DNA of 64,000 nt, from the NCBI GenBank assembly GCA_963920575.1, contig OY986966.1, positions 5,042,130 to 5,106,129 on the forward strand. Reading direction: 5' to 3'. Every line of letters starts with the position of its first letter. The first letter of the stretch is position 1. Shown here piece by piece: positions 30,531-42,700 of this stretch. Source of the stretch: Narthecium ossifragum. Lineage: Eukaryota > Streptophyta > Magnoliopsida > Dioscoreales > Nartheciaceae. The translations under genes and the position numbers were made by a program. The notes under the pieces are model-generated. The model made no database searches, was not told where the DNA came from, and worked only from the letters and a program-made list of their open reading frames with translations.

Positions 30531-33500
30531 GCCCGTGCCCCTGGCACGATTTAAATTTATTCATGTTTTTCAGTTATGTAACTTGGCACGGGCATCCATC
30601 AATAAAGCTTCCCAGAAATACATGGCTAAAACCGTGACAGGGGTACGAGTCACACAACACACATTCAACATTAGAATTGTTTAGCTGAAAAACATTTATG
30701 AGCCACCTTCAACCATTTAAGGTGCAAGAGCCTTTAGTTATCCTACTATTTCAACTTGGCAAAGGGGAGCTGCATAAGATTTTTCTTTCAAGGAGCTACT
30801 AATTTCCAATACACCAATAAAGAGACTTAAACAATTGATTTCTAGCAACAAAGCTGACTAAATTGTATACTCTATAGGCAGCTATGCCCAAGCCATAGCC
30901 AATTCCATCAAAGAAAGCTCAGAATTAAGGTTAATTTAAATGGTAACAAAATACGAAGAGATTTCATCAGACTAAAACTAAATGTTACATCCGCACAAAA
31001 ACTAATGTTGCATTGCTCAAGCGATCCAGGAGACATGCAACACTAATGCTGTAATTTGCTTTTTCTTTCTGGATTTGATCCTTGAACTCTTAATTTTCCA
31101 GGTATACTTTGACAAAAAGTAAAATGCAAGACATGGACTAAGCATTTCATTCTCATCTGAATTTTGAAACCTGTATTTTTAATCTACCAAGGAAGGCTGG
31201 CTCATGAACTCAAAGGTACTAATGAAGCATGCATGTATAACTTTGCAAACATAGAAGTCAATAGCTTAGTTGAAGGCATGAAATAGTACCTCGACTATAA
31301 CACGATAGCGAGTAAGATAGCGACTAAGGCCGTAATCACTCTATAGCTTCAGATCCATAATCTCTACAGCACACCATGTCATCAAATTAAATCACATAGT
31401 ATAGGTTCAGTTATGTCATGATGATTCAAACTCGTCCAATATCTAAATTATTCAGTCATGTCATGAATGATTTCCTAACTTTAATAAAGCATTTTCATTA
31501 AGATCACCCTGTCATAGCATAAAAACACAGCATTAAAGCAATTCAAACACTCCAAGATAGTTTAATCAAATCTCTACCGATCAAAGCCCATCATCAGAAC
31601 ATCCCATTAACCTCCCCCCTCACATGACCTTATCCACAAAACCTCTCTTCAAAGCTATATATGCACTTGCTTTAATTGCTGGACAGTTGAACACCCTTAG
31701 CTATAGATCCCACTCAACATAGTAGGATTTCATTGAGGTATTTTCATTATAGACTATTATAGGATTTAATCTCAACGTGGTGGATAGGCAGACAAACATG
31801 ATATTTTCATTCTAATTAAGACATGGTACTCTCATTCCAATTGCAATGGAAGAACATGCAAAAGAAGTATTAAATGTTTGCTATCTCTAAGTATAGAATA
31901 AAAAAGAAAAAGGCACATTGGCGTGCAATCATATCTGTTATCTCTAAGTATAGAATAGTGGTGGTTCACCCAAAACCTACTACCTATCAGAGATATATTG
32001 CAGATGTAGCATGGCCGAACGAAAATGACATCAAATTGTCATCACTCATCAACTTCAACTTTGAATAAAGGAACATACCCAAATAAGCATGGCTGAACTA
32101 ATAAAAAAAACATACCCAAATAAGCATGCTATTTTTCTATGCATACCCAAACAACATCACTAAATGAATTTAGTTTAGAAAAGGGAGAGCATATAGATTA
32201 GCTTAAATTTAGACAATGTGATCAACTTCTCTCCGAAATCTCATTTAGACAATGTGATCAACTTCTTCTCCACTTGAGCAGACTCTCTCCGCCCTTAAGT
32301 AGACATAAGGAGAAGAAGAAAATATAGGAAGAAATCAACTTCAGGGACTTTCTAAAAAAACAGAAAAAGAGGAATGCCATATAGGGAAGAAAAAACATAG
32401 GCTATAAATGATTAAAAAAAATAATTTAAGATAACAGAGAAAAACAGATGAATTTTAAAAAAGAGAGTAGTAGTAGCAGAAAAGAGGAAAGAAAGAGCAT
32501 AAAAAAAATCTAAAAAATATTGTCAAAATAAATTACAAAAAGAAAGAAATGTAAAGAATAGAACCCGGATCCGATATGAATATCTAAAAAAAAAGAAGAA
32601 GAAAATGATGTTGATCACTAAATATGGTGGTGTAGAAACTAAGTCTCAGAATTTGTGATCGGAGGCGATGGGGCGGACATTTGAGTAACAAATCAAAGAT
32701 GGTTGGACTCATAATGTTGAACTCATAACCTAAGCGATGGACATTTAGTGATTATCACATAATCTCAATCGTCAAGCATAGATGAGCACGAATCCATTAG
32801 AAACAGAAGCTGCATATAATCCCCAAAAAGAAAAACCATCAAAGCATTCGCCTTAGATGAGCACGGAAATTACCGTCCAATCTCAAGAACATATTCTGCC
32901 AGTGGGCTAGACAGCTAATTTTTCATCGGTTATCCATGCATTATGCTAAGCTTTAAAAGAGATAACTAAAATGAACAGAATTGACAGCTCAAATCAGACT
33001 TCAGACAAACCAGACAATTACAACTGCAGTAATTCATATAGTTCTCAGGAAGAAGATGAAAGAACTATTACACTCTATCTCAGCACCACGGTTCAAAGTG
33101 AAAAAAACTGTAGAAAGAAACTGTAGAAAGAAAGTGAAAAAACTGTAGAAATAAATAAGGTGTGTACTGTGGACATGGCGTTCATGCAATCTATTGTCTT
33201 CTTAAAGTTCAATGTTTTTCTTTGCTTTTGTGTCCCACCTTATTTTAAACTGAAGAAAACAGAACGCATACAACCTAGCCCTTCTTAAGTTGGATTGGTT
33301 GTTGGTGGAAATCAATACAAATTTACAAATCACAGACTTGACGCATGTTATATTTGTACGCTCTTAATTAGCCACGCACCTAGAACAGAGCTAGCTTTGT
33401 TGATTAATCATTAGAACTTACAACTAACAACTGTCATTAGTCACCCTTCCCACGACCTCTAAAGACTAACATTAAATAGAAGCATCGAGCAGAGGATCAC

Positions 33501-33570
33501 AGAGATGAGATATAACGGGAGAGGATCACAGCTGGAAGTGATGTTGTAAAGACTAACATTAATTAGAAGC
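30531..33570. other. AT-rich intergenic or transposon interior, no gene
   Basis: Three kilobases with no long frame or recognised family. Small local repeats occur, for example 'gttatctctaagtatagaat' near 31880 and 31938, 'catacccaaataagcat' near 32067 and 32110, and 'aaactgtagaaagaaa' near 33100. It may be the interior of the element whose head lies at about 30509 and whose tail may be the 'ccttatataatagatatat' near 35150. Confidence 0.4.
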
Positions 33571-33811
33571 TTGGCAAAGGGAAAGCTCAACGGAGATATG
33601 GTAGTGCTGGCCGAGGCGAAGCTTGGATGGCAGCGGGGATGTCGAGATCAGCAGGATCCGGCGACAGAGAGGAGACCAATAGCAACAGAGCTTGACAGAG
33701 GAAAGGTAATGGCGGAGGAACACTCAGAGGATGCGATGAGGAGGCAAACAATGAAATAGATACCTAGACATATTCATACTCTAAGCATAAAATTCACCTT
33801 CAAATCCTGCA

Positions 33812-34700
33812 ATGAACACATCTCGAAGGGGGGGTGGGGCGATCGACGGCGGGGATACTTGCCTGGCTGTCCGAGAGAGGATGCCGCAGACAGAGCGCCG
33901 GCGGCGATGGCAGCCAGATGGAGAGAGGCGAGCTCCACGCGGTTTGGATACTCGGAGATCGATGATGTTGGCGGCATGGGTCGAGCTCGACGACGGTGGC
34001 GTGGGGGGACAATTCCTGTCAGCGGCGTGGGTGGACAGCTCCTGTTGGCGGCGTGGGTCGAGCTCGACGACGGCGGCGTGGGTGGATAGCTCCTCTCCTA
34101 GCGAGGTAAGGGAAGTGAGAGTGAGAGAGGGCGATGGGAGTATGAAGGGGGGTTGGGGCGATCAGCGGCGGGGATACCTGCCTGGCTGTCCGGGAGAGGA
34201 TGCGGCAAACAGAGCGCCGGCGGCCAGATGGAGAGAGGGAAGCTCCACGGGGTTTGGAAGCTCGGACATCGATGATGATGACGGCGGCATGGATGGACAG
34301 CTCCTCTCCTAGCGAGGAAAGGGAAGAGAGAGTGAGAGAGGGGTGTGGGAGTACAAAGGGGGGTTGGGGCGATCGGCGGCGGGGACACCTACCTGGCTGT
34401 CCGGGAGAGGATGCGGCAAACAGAGCGCCGGCGGCGATGGCGACCAGATGGAGAGAGGGGAGCTCCACGGGGTTTGGATGCTCGGAGATCGATGATGTTG
34501 GCGGCGTGGGTCTCGACGACGGTGGCGTGGGTGGAGGCTGATGCGTCCGACGGAGAGGGAGGTGTGGTCGACAGCGTAGGGAGATCGATGATGTTGGCGG
34601 CGTGGGTCTCGACGATGGCGGCGTGGGTGGAGGCCGATGCGTCCGACGGAGAGGGAGGTGTGGTCGACGGCGTAGGGCGAGGACGATGCGTCTGAAGGGG
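33812..34700. repeat. GC-rich minisatellite: three large units plus an 86-bp duplication
   Basis: A unit beginning 'ggggcgatcggcggcgggga' and including 'cctggctgtccgggagagga' and 'gcgccggcggcgatggc' occurs three times, starting at about 33836, 34155 and 34366 (roughly 210-320 bp apart). At the end an 86-bp unit, 'gagatcgatgatgttggcgg' to 'gtcgacagcgtagg', is duplicated from 34495 to 34581. The long Pro/Arg-rich minus frames and Gly/Asp-rich plus frames across this stretch are by-products of the repeat. Confidence 0.75.
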
Positions 34701-35180
34701 AACTGGAGGCCGGCCTTCACGGAACGAGTCACGGGCTGAAGGCGGGTTGGGCGAGGGGCGAGGTTGATAACTGAGAGGCGGACTCAACTCTCTTCCTCTG
34801 CCTCCTTCTCGCGATCGCCAATGGCTGATGGGAGATTGCCGATGGTGTGGGGAGCTAGGAAGAGAGGTAAGGGAAGAGAGAGTGGGAGAGAGGTAAGGGG
34901 GAGATGGGAGAAGTAGAGGGGATCAGGGGATGGGATGGTTGGTTATCCTGTCCCTTCTCTCTTTCTCTCCGAAAAAATTCAAAAATCAGTGGGAGAGTGT
35001 TATTTGGCTGAAAACTTTGGGCGGGAACTCAAAATTTTGGGTGGAAATGTAAAATTTGATGGTGGAATCTAGACCGTTGGATGTGTTTGGAGATGAATCT
35101 GAACCGCTCTTTATGTCTTATAGTTGAGACATTTCAAAAACCGCCCTTCCTTATATAATAGATATATATATATATATAGA

Positions 35181-35736
35181 GGAATTTTAGGGGGAAAATC
35201 AGTTTTCCCAACTTAGGGGGAAAACTGGGATCTGGCTGTCCGATTTGATCGGACGGGTTAGATCATGTTTCTCTGCTTAAACCCCCCTCCCTCTTCCCCT
35301 TCTTCGCGATCCACCATCTATCCCTCTCAAAACCCTCCAGCCTCGTCGCCGCTCTACCATCGCAGCTCCACCGTCGTGCCACCGCCGCCTCCTTGCGCCG
35401 TCCTCCCTCGCCCCGTCCTCCCCTTCTTCGCGATCTTGCCTCCCTCTCCCTCTTGCTTCGCCATGGCTAGAGAGATCCATAGCGGAGGTCGCCGTCCAGT
35501 TCCCGGTAACCTCTTGCTCTCTCCCTTCTCTCTCGGATCCGACGGCTTAGATCTTGTTTCGCTGCTTAAACCCCCCAACCCCCCCACCGGCCGCTCGCGA
35601 CCCAACTCTCCCTATCCTCCCATGCCCTAGAGATCACCTCCCTTCTCTCTCGGTTATGTCTTCTGTTTCTGCAGGTGCTTTATGGTGCTAATTTGGATAC
35701 AGGAGCTTTTGGCAGTGGTTTTCCTAAATTCTCTTT
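35181..35736 (+). repeat. Left long inverted arm
   Basis: It pairs with 38152-38730. Inside, an ATG at 35463 opens MAREIHSGGRRPVP and reaches a donor (CCCG|gtaacc, 35504). An intron-like stretch ends tttctgcag at 35674, followed by the JmjC-like exon start VLYGANLDTGAFGSGFPK. The arm also contains an internal partial repeat: 'cggcttagatc(a/t)tgttt(c/ctc)gctgctt' occurs near 35250 and again near 35540. Confidence 0.8.
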
Positions 35737-35770
35737 CTGCATAGCAAAATTTGCTGGAGTCATTAGCATA
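35737..35770 (+). other. Micro-inverted segment at the inner edge of the left arm
   Basis: Both arms share the JmjC text up to 'ttttcctaaattctcttt'. The next roughly 26 bp, 'ctgcatagcaaaatttgctg' and onward, are in the left copy the reverse complement of what the right arm carries in the coding sense. The same bases therefore appear as a direct repeat on the + strand at about 35737-35762 and 38127-38152. Confidence 0.65.
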
Positions 35771-35884
35771 GCTCGATCCTAATGTCTCCCGTGCCCTAGA
35801 AATTTTGCTATGCTAATGTCTCCACCACCCCCTCTCACCACTTCCCTCCACTGTCGCACATCACCATCCAACGGTGTGATCTAA

Positions 35885-36629
35885 GGATCGAGCTTTGCCT
35901 AAGCCACATGAGTGAAGGTTTGTGCTTCTGCATCCTAAACTTAATAAGCATGATGCTGAGCTATTGTTAACACCTAAGGTAACTCTTGCACTGAACCTTC
36001 GAAAGAACCAAGCTTTCTATTATTTGTTTATCAAACTTCTCCTTGGATTGTTGGATATGATACTCAATAGAGATGCCAAGCTAGAGGCACCACAACAAGA
36101 CTAGTATTTGTTTTTAATGAAGAAATGGCATGCTTATGAGAATGTTTCTTGAGTCTTGACTTGTTGCTTCATAGTATGAATATGTCTAATTTAGATATTG
36201 CCTAAACATTTTATAGAAAACTTTATGTGATGATCAATCTTTTCGTTTGGAGATGGTAATTGATGCCAAGCTAGAGGCACCACAACTGATGCGTACAAAG
36301 TGTCCGTACAGAGGAACGAAGAGGAAGCTGATAATTGGTTGGAAGAGGATGCTGAGGAAATAGTAGGCTAAAGTTCAAGGGTCAATACAGTTCCATTGGT
36401 AAATGAGGATGATGTCTCATTCAGTGATCTTGAAGACGAAGATTAGGAAAATATTCCTACAAGGTCCAAGAGGGTTTCTGACCCAAATCTTTCACAGTCG
36501 AAGGACTCCAGAGATTGGGTTCAGCTAGACAAAAGTTCTGGAGGTCCAATGGAAGGAAATAATTCTACTATCCAACCCACCAAGGATTCAAGTGACTGGC
36601 TGAGCATTGATGATATTGACATTGTATAA
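35885..36629 (+). pseudogene. BSD-domain protein fragment (captured, broken)
   Basis: The first piece reads IELCLSHMSEG, then after a frameshift VLLHPKLNKHDAELLLTPK, the core of the plant BSD domain, which is found in transcription/repair and synapse-associated-like proteins. After a roughly 190-bp interruption the C-terminal tail reads EEEADNWLEEDAEEIVG, then 'VPLVNEDDVSFSDLEDED', then 'DSRDWVQLDKSSG' and 'DSSDWLSIDDIDIV' before TAA at 36627-36629. The 'DWxxxDDIDxv' ending is what I know from plant BSD proteins. Several in-frame stops show it is not functional. The phrase 'gatgccaagctagaggcacc' occurs at 36072 and 36262. Confidence 0.7.
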
Positions 36630-37390
36630 ATAGCACGAGATCTTTCATAATAGCTGAAGTCTGTGGCAATTACGTCTCTTTTCATCTCTCTAGTGTTACA
36701 AGCATTGTAACTGCAATTTCAATCCATGTTCTGTACAAAAGATCCACTGTGTGATATGACACTTCTTGTATATGAGCTCTTTTGGTGGCTCTTCATCTGA
36801 ACATGTCTGTATATGATCCTTGTATTAAGACACGTTGATCCCCAACCTTGTCTATGATCATTGTATTAAAACATTTTGTTTTTTTTTAATGTGCATTACT
36901 GCTCGTGAGAGATTAAAGGATCTCACTTGCAATAGATTTTATATACTGTTGATAGTGAATAGACAGATTGAAATAAGGGAATTACTTCTAATAAGGGAAT
37001 TACTCAATCTGTTGCGAATGCATTGTAGAACAAAAATGTTCTTTATACACATGAATCCACAATGTTTTAGAGCAAAGAATGTAGGATCAGTGCACAACAA
37101 GAACTTTGAGATCATCTTCATCTAAGTACTGAAATTCTTAAAACTAGAATACAATAAAAAAGATCACCACTTGTACAAGATCCTTGAGGATTCTCAGAAA
37201 CCAACTTAATTTGCACTATTAGTAAACAAAACCATAGACAAATCAAATCCACAGATGATATCCAACACTTATCAACTGAAGGAAGCTAAGTTCATTCTTT
37301 TCCAAGAGTATGAGTACACCAGTTACAAACACAAAGAGGACAGTTACAAAATCCATATTAGAACATGACAAATACAAGGAGGACACACAG
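36630..37390. other. Interior of the long-TIR element, no recognised gene
   Basis: AT-rich DNA following the BSD fragment; the first part may be its former 3' untranslated region. Small frames at 36835-37125 show no family resemblance. Confidence 0.4.
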
Positions 37391-37395
37391 CAACA

Positions 37396-37677
<282 letters not shown>

Positions 37678-37738
37678 TTAATGGCAAAACTATAGCTATA
37701 ACATTTACACAAAAAAGTTATGCAAAATCCTACTCACA

Positions 37739-37868
37739 AGATTATGAAGCAAGTCAAGTTGTTCTTCAAACAAATCTGTGAGGTGCTTTTACATAGCTGC
37801 CTCCAGCTTCAAGGCATCTCTTCCAGGGACTCCATACCATACTTTTGGAGCACCAAAGTGCAATTAAT
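37739..37868 (-). pseudogene. JmjC demethylase relic, middle exon
   Basis: The minus frame reads LHFGAPKVWYGVPGRDALKL then 'EAAM', a stop, and 'KHLTDLFEEQLDLLHNLV', followed by a GT donor. In plant JMJ14-type enzymes this segment normally reads HWGAPK.WYGVPG and lies just after the HxE iron-binding motif. The in-frame stop shows decay. It precedes the exon at 37442-37637 in the correct order. Confidence 0.85.
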
Positions 37869-38084
37869 TCAATGAATATAGATGATGATCTTCGACATGC
37901 TGTTAGCGGAAATGACAAGTAAGTTTAAAAATCAACATTAGCATTGCCAAGTAGATATTCATGATATATTCATGATGTACAGCATTCACGATTTGCAGTT
38001 ATTTTAAATGAGAAGTCATGAGCATCATCTTACCCAACAAAAAGATGAAAAGCACATCCCAAAGTATAACCATGGTTTTCCTAA

Positions 38085-38212
38085 ATTCTCCCAAAGTACA
38101 ACCATCCGGACTTCACATACTCATTCTGCATAGCAAAATTTGCTGGAGTCAAAGAGAATTTAGGAAAACCACTGCCAAAAGCTCCTGTATCCAAATCAGC
38201 ACCATAAAGCAC
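38085..38212 (-). pseudogene. JmjC demethylase relic, first captured exon
   Basis: After an acceptor (ctacag) at 38213 the minus frame reads VLYGADLDTGAFGSGFPKFS, then 'LTPANFAMQNEYVKSGWLYF'. GAFGSGFPK and 'SGW' are signatures of the N-terminal side of the JmjC domain in plant KDM5/JMJ14-type demethylases. The stretch normally between SGW and the WLY of the HxE segment is absent, so the Fe(II)-binding HVE motif is deleted. The same exon start is present in the opposite arm at 35675-35736. Confidence 0.85.
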
Positions 38213-38728
38213 CTGTAGAAACAGAAGACATAATCGAGAGAGAAGGGAGGCGATCTCTAGGGCACGGGAGGATGGGGAGAGTTGGGTCGCGAGCGGCCGG
38301 TTGGGGGGTTGGGGGGTTGGGGGGTTTAAGCAACGAAACAAGATCTAAGCCGTCAGATCATCGCACGGCCAGGATCCGAGAGAAGGGAGAGAGCAAGAGG
38401 TTACCGGGAACTGGGCGGCGACCTCCGCTATGGATCTCTCTAGCCATGGCGAAGCAAGAGGGAGAGGGAGGCAAGATCGCGAAGAAGGGGAGGACGGGGC
38501 GAGGGAGGACGGCGCAAGGAGGCGGCGGCGGCACGACGGTGGAGCTGCGACGGTAGAGCGGCGACGGGGCTGGAGGGTTTTGAGAGGGATAGATGGTGGA
38601 TCGCGAAGAAGGGGAAGAGGGAGGGGGGTTTAAGCAGAGAAACATGATCTAAGCCGTCCGATCAAATCGGACGGCCAGGATCCCAATTTTCCCCTTAAGT
38701 TGGGAAAACTGATTTTCCCCCTAAAATT

Positions 38729-38730
<2 letters not shown>
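38152..38730 (-). repeat. Right long inverted arm
   Basis: It pairs with 35181-35736. It carries the same MAREIHSGGRRPVP-type start, intron-like spacer and JmjC exon start on the minus strand. It is slightly longer than the left arm through a tandem 'ttggggggttggggggttgg' expansion near 38300 and extra bases near 38360. Confidence 0.8.
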
Positions 38731-38731
<1 letters not shown>

Positions 38732-38766
<35 letters not shown>

Positions 38767-38910
38767 GTGGGCCCCCGTGCCACCTGGCACGGGTAACCAC
38801 CACCTTCATTACTCCTCTCTCTCTCTCCTAACCACCGGGCAATCACCACCCCGACTACCTACTTCCACTTGGATCAGGCATCCCTATCCGTATGATAGGA
38901 TGCACTGAAT

Positions 38911-38952
<42 letters not shown>

Positions 38953-38975
38953 TAGTGTTGGCCCGTGCCACCTCT
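38732..38975 (+). repeat. Right copy of the TA-rich 'CTAGG...ACTAGTG' repeat pair
   Basis: (TA)n is followed by 'ttaggtgggcccccgtgcc', then 'ctaaccacc' phrases, 'ggatgcactgaatctttata', a second (TA)n and 'actagtgttggcccgtgcc'. Order and orientation match 30259-30530, which lies about 8.5 kb to the left. The pair thus flanks a block that contains the long-TIR element. Confidence 0.55.
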
Positions 38976-39705
38976 TCTTCTGTTGACAACCAACTCTGAT
39001 TTCTCAGCTTCAAAACATGATTGAAACCTCTCATTGATTATATCAACAAAATATTCAATTTTATGGATTATACTCTAATTTGAAGAAAAAAAACAACAAA
39101 ATATTCAGTTTTAAAAGAAAAGGTGAAAAGGCCATGCGGAGAACTGACAGTCGCATGTGTAATATCTGCTACAAACTACTCACAGCCACCCACCTCGAAG
39201 ATGCCAACATTCACTAATGTCGTAAAGGAGACTTCCATCCAATGGGTCATAAAAGAAGCTATCAAAACATCCATCCGATTCTAGAGTGGCTATATTTTTT
39301 TCGATAAATGGCAAGTGCCTATATATAGTTGGACTTAGCTTGGATCACTTGCACAAGCTTAACCTATTAGATTAAGTAGTGAATATTTAAGATAGATGAA
39401 TCTGAAAACAGAGCCCTCTGATTGCTCCACAACAGCAGTATACAACAAGAAGCCCAGTGTGGTGATATTCTCCACAATGTCATAGATTTTTCAGGTTCAC
39501 ATTATCCTTAGAAAGTTTCGAAAGATTTGGATGAAGCTATCATGACAAAGTTTCATGACAGGAAAGCTGCTGAAGAACATTGCAAAACAAATTAGTTGCT
39601 TACATAGAGTTTTCTAAGTTACAACTAGGAGTAAAACTTAATTAACATGAAGGACAAGGGTGATGATATCCAACATCTACTGAATAATTTATGAGATGAG
39701 GGGAT
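38976..39705. other. Intergenic, 3' side of the Alfin-like gene
   Basis: AT-rich DNA without a recognised gene. The part nearest 39705 should include the 3' untranslated region of the minus-strand Alfin-like gene, though I cannot define its end. Confidence 0.45.
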
Positions 39706-42700
39706 CTACTGTCTTCCTCTCTTTGAGCTGCAGCTGGGGCATTTGTACTGCTTGATGTTTTCAGCTTTTGCGGGAGTGATCTTCACACACTTCCCATGGA
39801 ACCACTTTTCACAAACATCACATCCAATCCAGAACTCATCTGCATTGTAATTGCCACCGCAAGTGCCACAAAGCGTGTCGCTGTGCTCATCCTCATCCTC
39901 TCCGTATCCCTCGTCAATTGGCTTTGAATTGCTTTTTATCTGGCCATCGCTTGACCGCTGAAAGAGATTTAAATTATTACTCCAGCAATTCCATATGTAG
40001 ATAAACTTTAGAATGTCTCACCTTTGTTGAAAGCTTGGATTTACTTCCACTGTCCATAGCCTTTTCTTTTGAAAACTTCCTATCAGTTACCACTTCAAAG
40101 ACTGTCGGCAAATCATTGATCATACTGAATAATCGCTTCCTGTTGATTTTAAACAGCAAGAGAACCAATAGTTCAAACTTCCATAGCAATGTTTGATATG
40201 ATATATACCAAAAGACTTTCAGAAACTCCAACAAACAGAATCACCATCAAACGAATTCTAGTTTGAGAGTACACAGGCAATGTAATAATTACAAAGTATG
40301 CCGCGCATAGTTACATTATTCTCCAAATTTGCTAAAATCCGGACAAAAAAACTGGCAAATTGCCCATCATATGAATTATTTGCGGAAAGTCAGGTGATCC
40401 TTAAGTAACACGAATTTTGTCAATTAACCTAGAATTCTTGCAACTTTCATGAAGGAAAAATATTCCAAAATATCACTTAGATAGGTAAGAAACTTAAGTC
40501 TTATCCACATTCTTTTTTTAACATACAAATTTCTACCATATTATTATTTTTCATTCTTTTTCCAAATAAACACTATTTTCCAAACTCTAAGTTTTACCTC
40601 AAACAGTTTACAAAACACAAACATGTTATCATGACAAGGAAAAGGAATGGCAACATGTCAGATTGTTTACCTAACATTGATTTTTACCACAGAAAATTAC
40701 TAGAAAACAGAATATTTCGCAAACTCACCCAAGTTTTTGTGTTTGGGGGCCAAATGAAACTCACTTTTCTCTAAAATCTCACTTTCTATTTTTTGTGACT
40801 GCTTGTCCGAAAGACAAAATCATACCTTAGCTTTCTTGTCACGTGGAAAACATGTGACAACTTTCCTGAAGCCCCCACATTCCTAGTCTACAACCAAATA
40901 CTAATAAGCACGGCTCAATCCTTAAAAGATAACTTTCTAGAAATTCCGACTATCCATTCCCGACTTTCAGCAACCAAACAGGTTTGAATTTAAAAATGAC
41001 CACTTGTACCAGTCCCATGAATTTTCAACACATTAGAGGCGCTTCCTACATGCTTAATCATACGCTGAAAAGAATATTGAAACCCTCTGAAATGAAAAGA
41101 AAACAAATTCTTTATGCTCGTTGTTTTAACTCAACTACCCACAGAAAAAATTGAATTCTTCAAACCATAATAAGGATGAAATCAAGGGGTACCATCCAGA
41201 ATGAAAACAGTAAAAGCATCAAATGATTTACAGACTTTTTAACAGCACAAAAGTCAGACTTAAGCATCCTTTAGATAAACCCATCCAAAAGGAGAGGAAC
41301 AGGAAGTGAAAGATAAACAAAACACAAATAGATCAACCAAAGAGCCGGATTAGTTTCCTCACATAAAAAGAGAATGTGCTGCAAAAGCAATAAATACCTT
41401 TGAGATCTGAATTGCATGAATGTCCAGGTTCAACTATATTAGGAACTAAGCACATATTGCATCAACTCGTACCTAACCTTGTTTGGTATTAATAGAGCAA
41501 AAGAGGGTCAATAAGTTCCACTTTGCCAACAGTTCAAAGAAATACTGACAATGCAACGGACCGCATGGTCGTTAACTACATAGAAATTATTAGAAAAGCA
41601 GGGGAGACAATGTTGATTATGATCAAGGCTGAAGGATGGATGTAATCAACTCGAATCAAAATGAAGGCTGACCAGAACTTGACCTGAGCCAACTTTAACA
41701 TATTTTGAAATGATACCCGATAGCAACACGTGCCTTGGAAAAGCTTCAAAATAACCAAAGCAAGAAACAAAATTCTAGCATGAGGAGATAATAGATCAAA
41801 CACTACCCAACATAATTTAGTTATGACTACCATTCATTTTCCAAATTGATCAGACCAGGGTTCAAAAATTTTGACCTGAAACATTGAATCATCACTCCTA
41901 TAGATAAGATCTATAGTATGCTCGACTTTGACGTCAGCAGTCCCACGATTTTATGCTTGTTTTAAATGCAAAAGCACACTCAATATGGCAGCATCATGAA
42001 AAACTAGTGTTTTGAGCAATAAATGCAATGGGCATACCTACTGCACCGTAAAAGCAATTATGCCATACAATTAGATTAGGACGCTAAGTACCTTTTTATA
42101 ACCAGTGAATTATTTTAAGGGCATCGTGAATGTTAAAAAGAATTATTCAGCTAGAAAGAATCAAATCCCCCAAGAGACGAGAAATAGTGGGAAAAACAAA
42201 TTAGGACATATCATCATAGACTAAAACCGAATACTATCGAGGATCCAGATTAGTAAACCATATAAGTAAATCTAACCATATGCAACATTCATGGACTACA
42301 AGTTATGTGACTCTATGGAAAAGAATCAGGCCTCACAAAGTTCTTCATTATGGAGGGACTTGATTGCCATCAGTCTTTACATGTTGGAAAGAAACACTTT
42401 AAACTCCTGATGGAAATCAGTAATGATTTGACAAGGATCAGGCCTCACATATACATAGTTAGTTTCTTTCACAGTTAAAACAAACTTCATTGACCATATA
42501 TGCCCTAGAAATCATGAAACTATATGCCCTTAACTAATAAAGTCTCGGCCAGCAATCAATCAGTGAAATGGGAATCATTCCAGAGAGAAATAAACTGAAT
42601 TTCCAGTCTTCAACGAAGGAAGAATGGACAATTTAGGCAGTTTTTATCTCCAATCAAGACTAACTTAGAAATCTGTCATGATTTGATTGGTCTCTGATAC

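Noticed and set aside
34019..34787. 237- and 132-codon minus frames
   Set aside because: Products of the GC-rich tandem repeat, with the same phrases repeated; no conserved domain.
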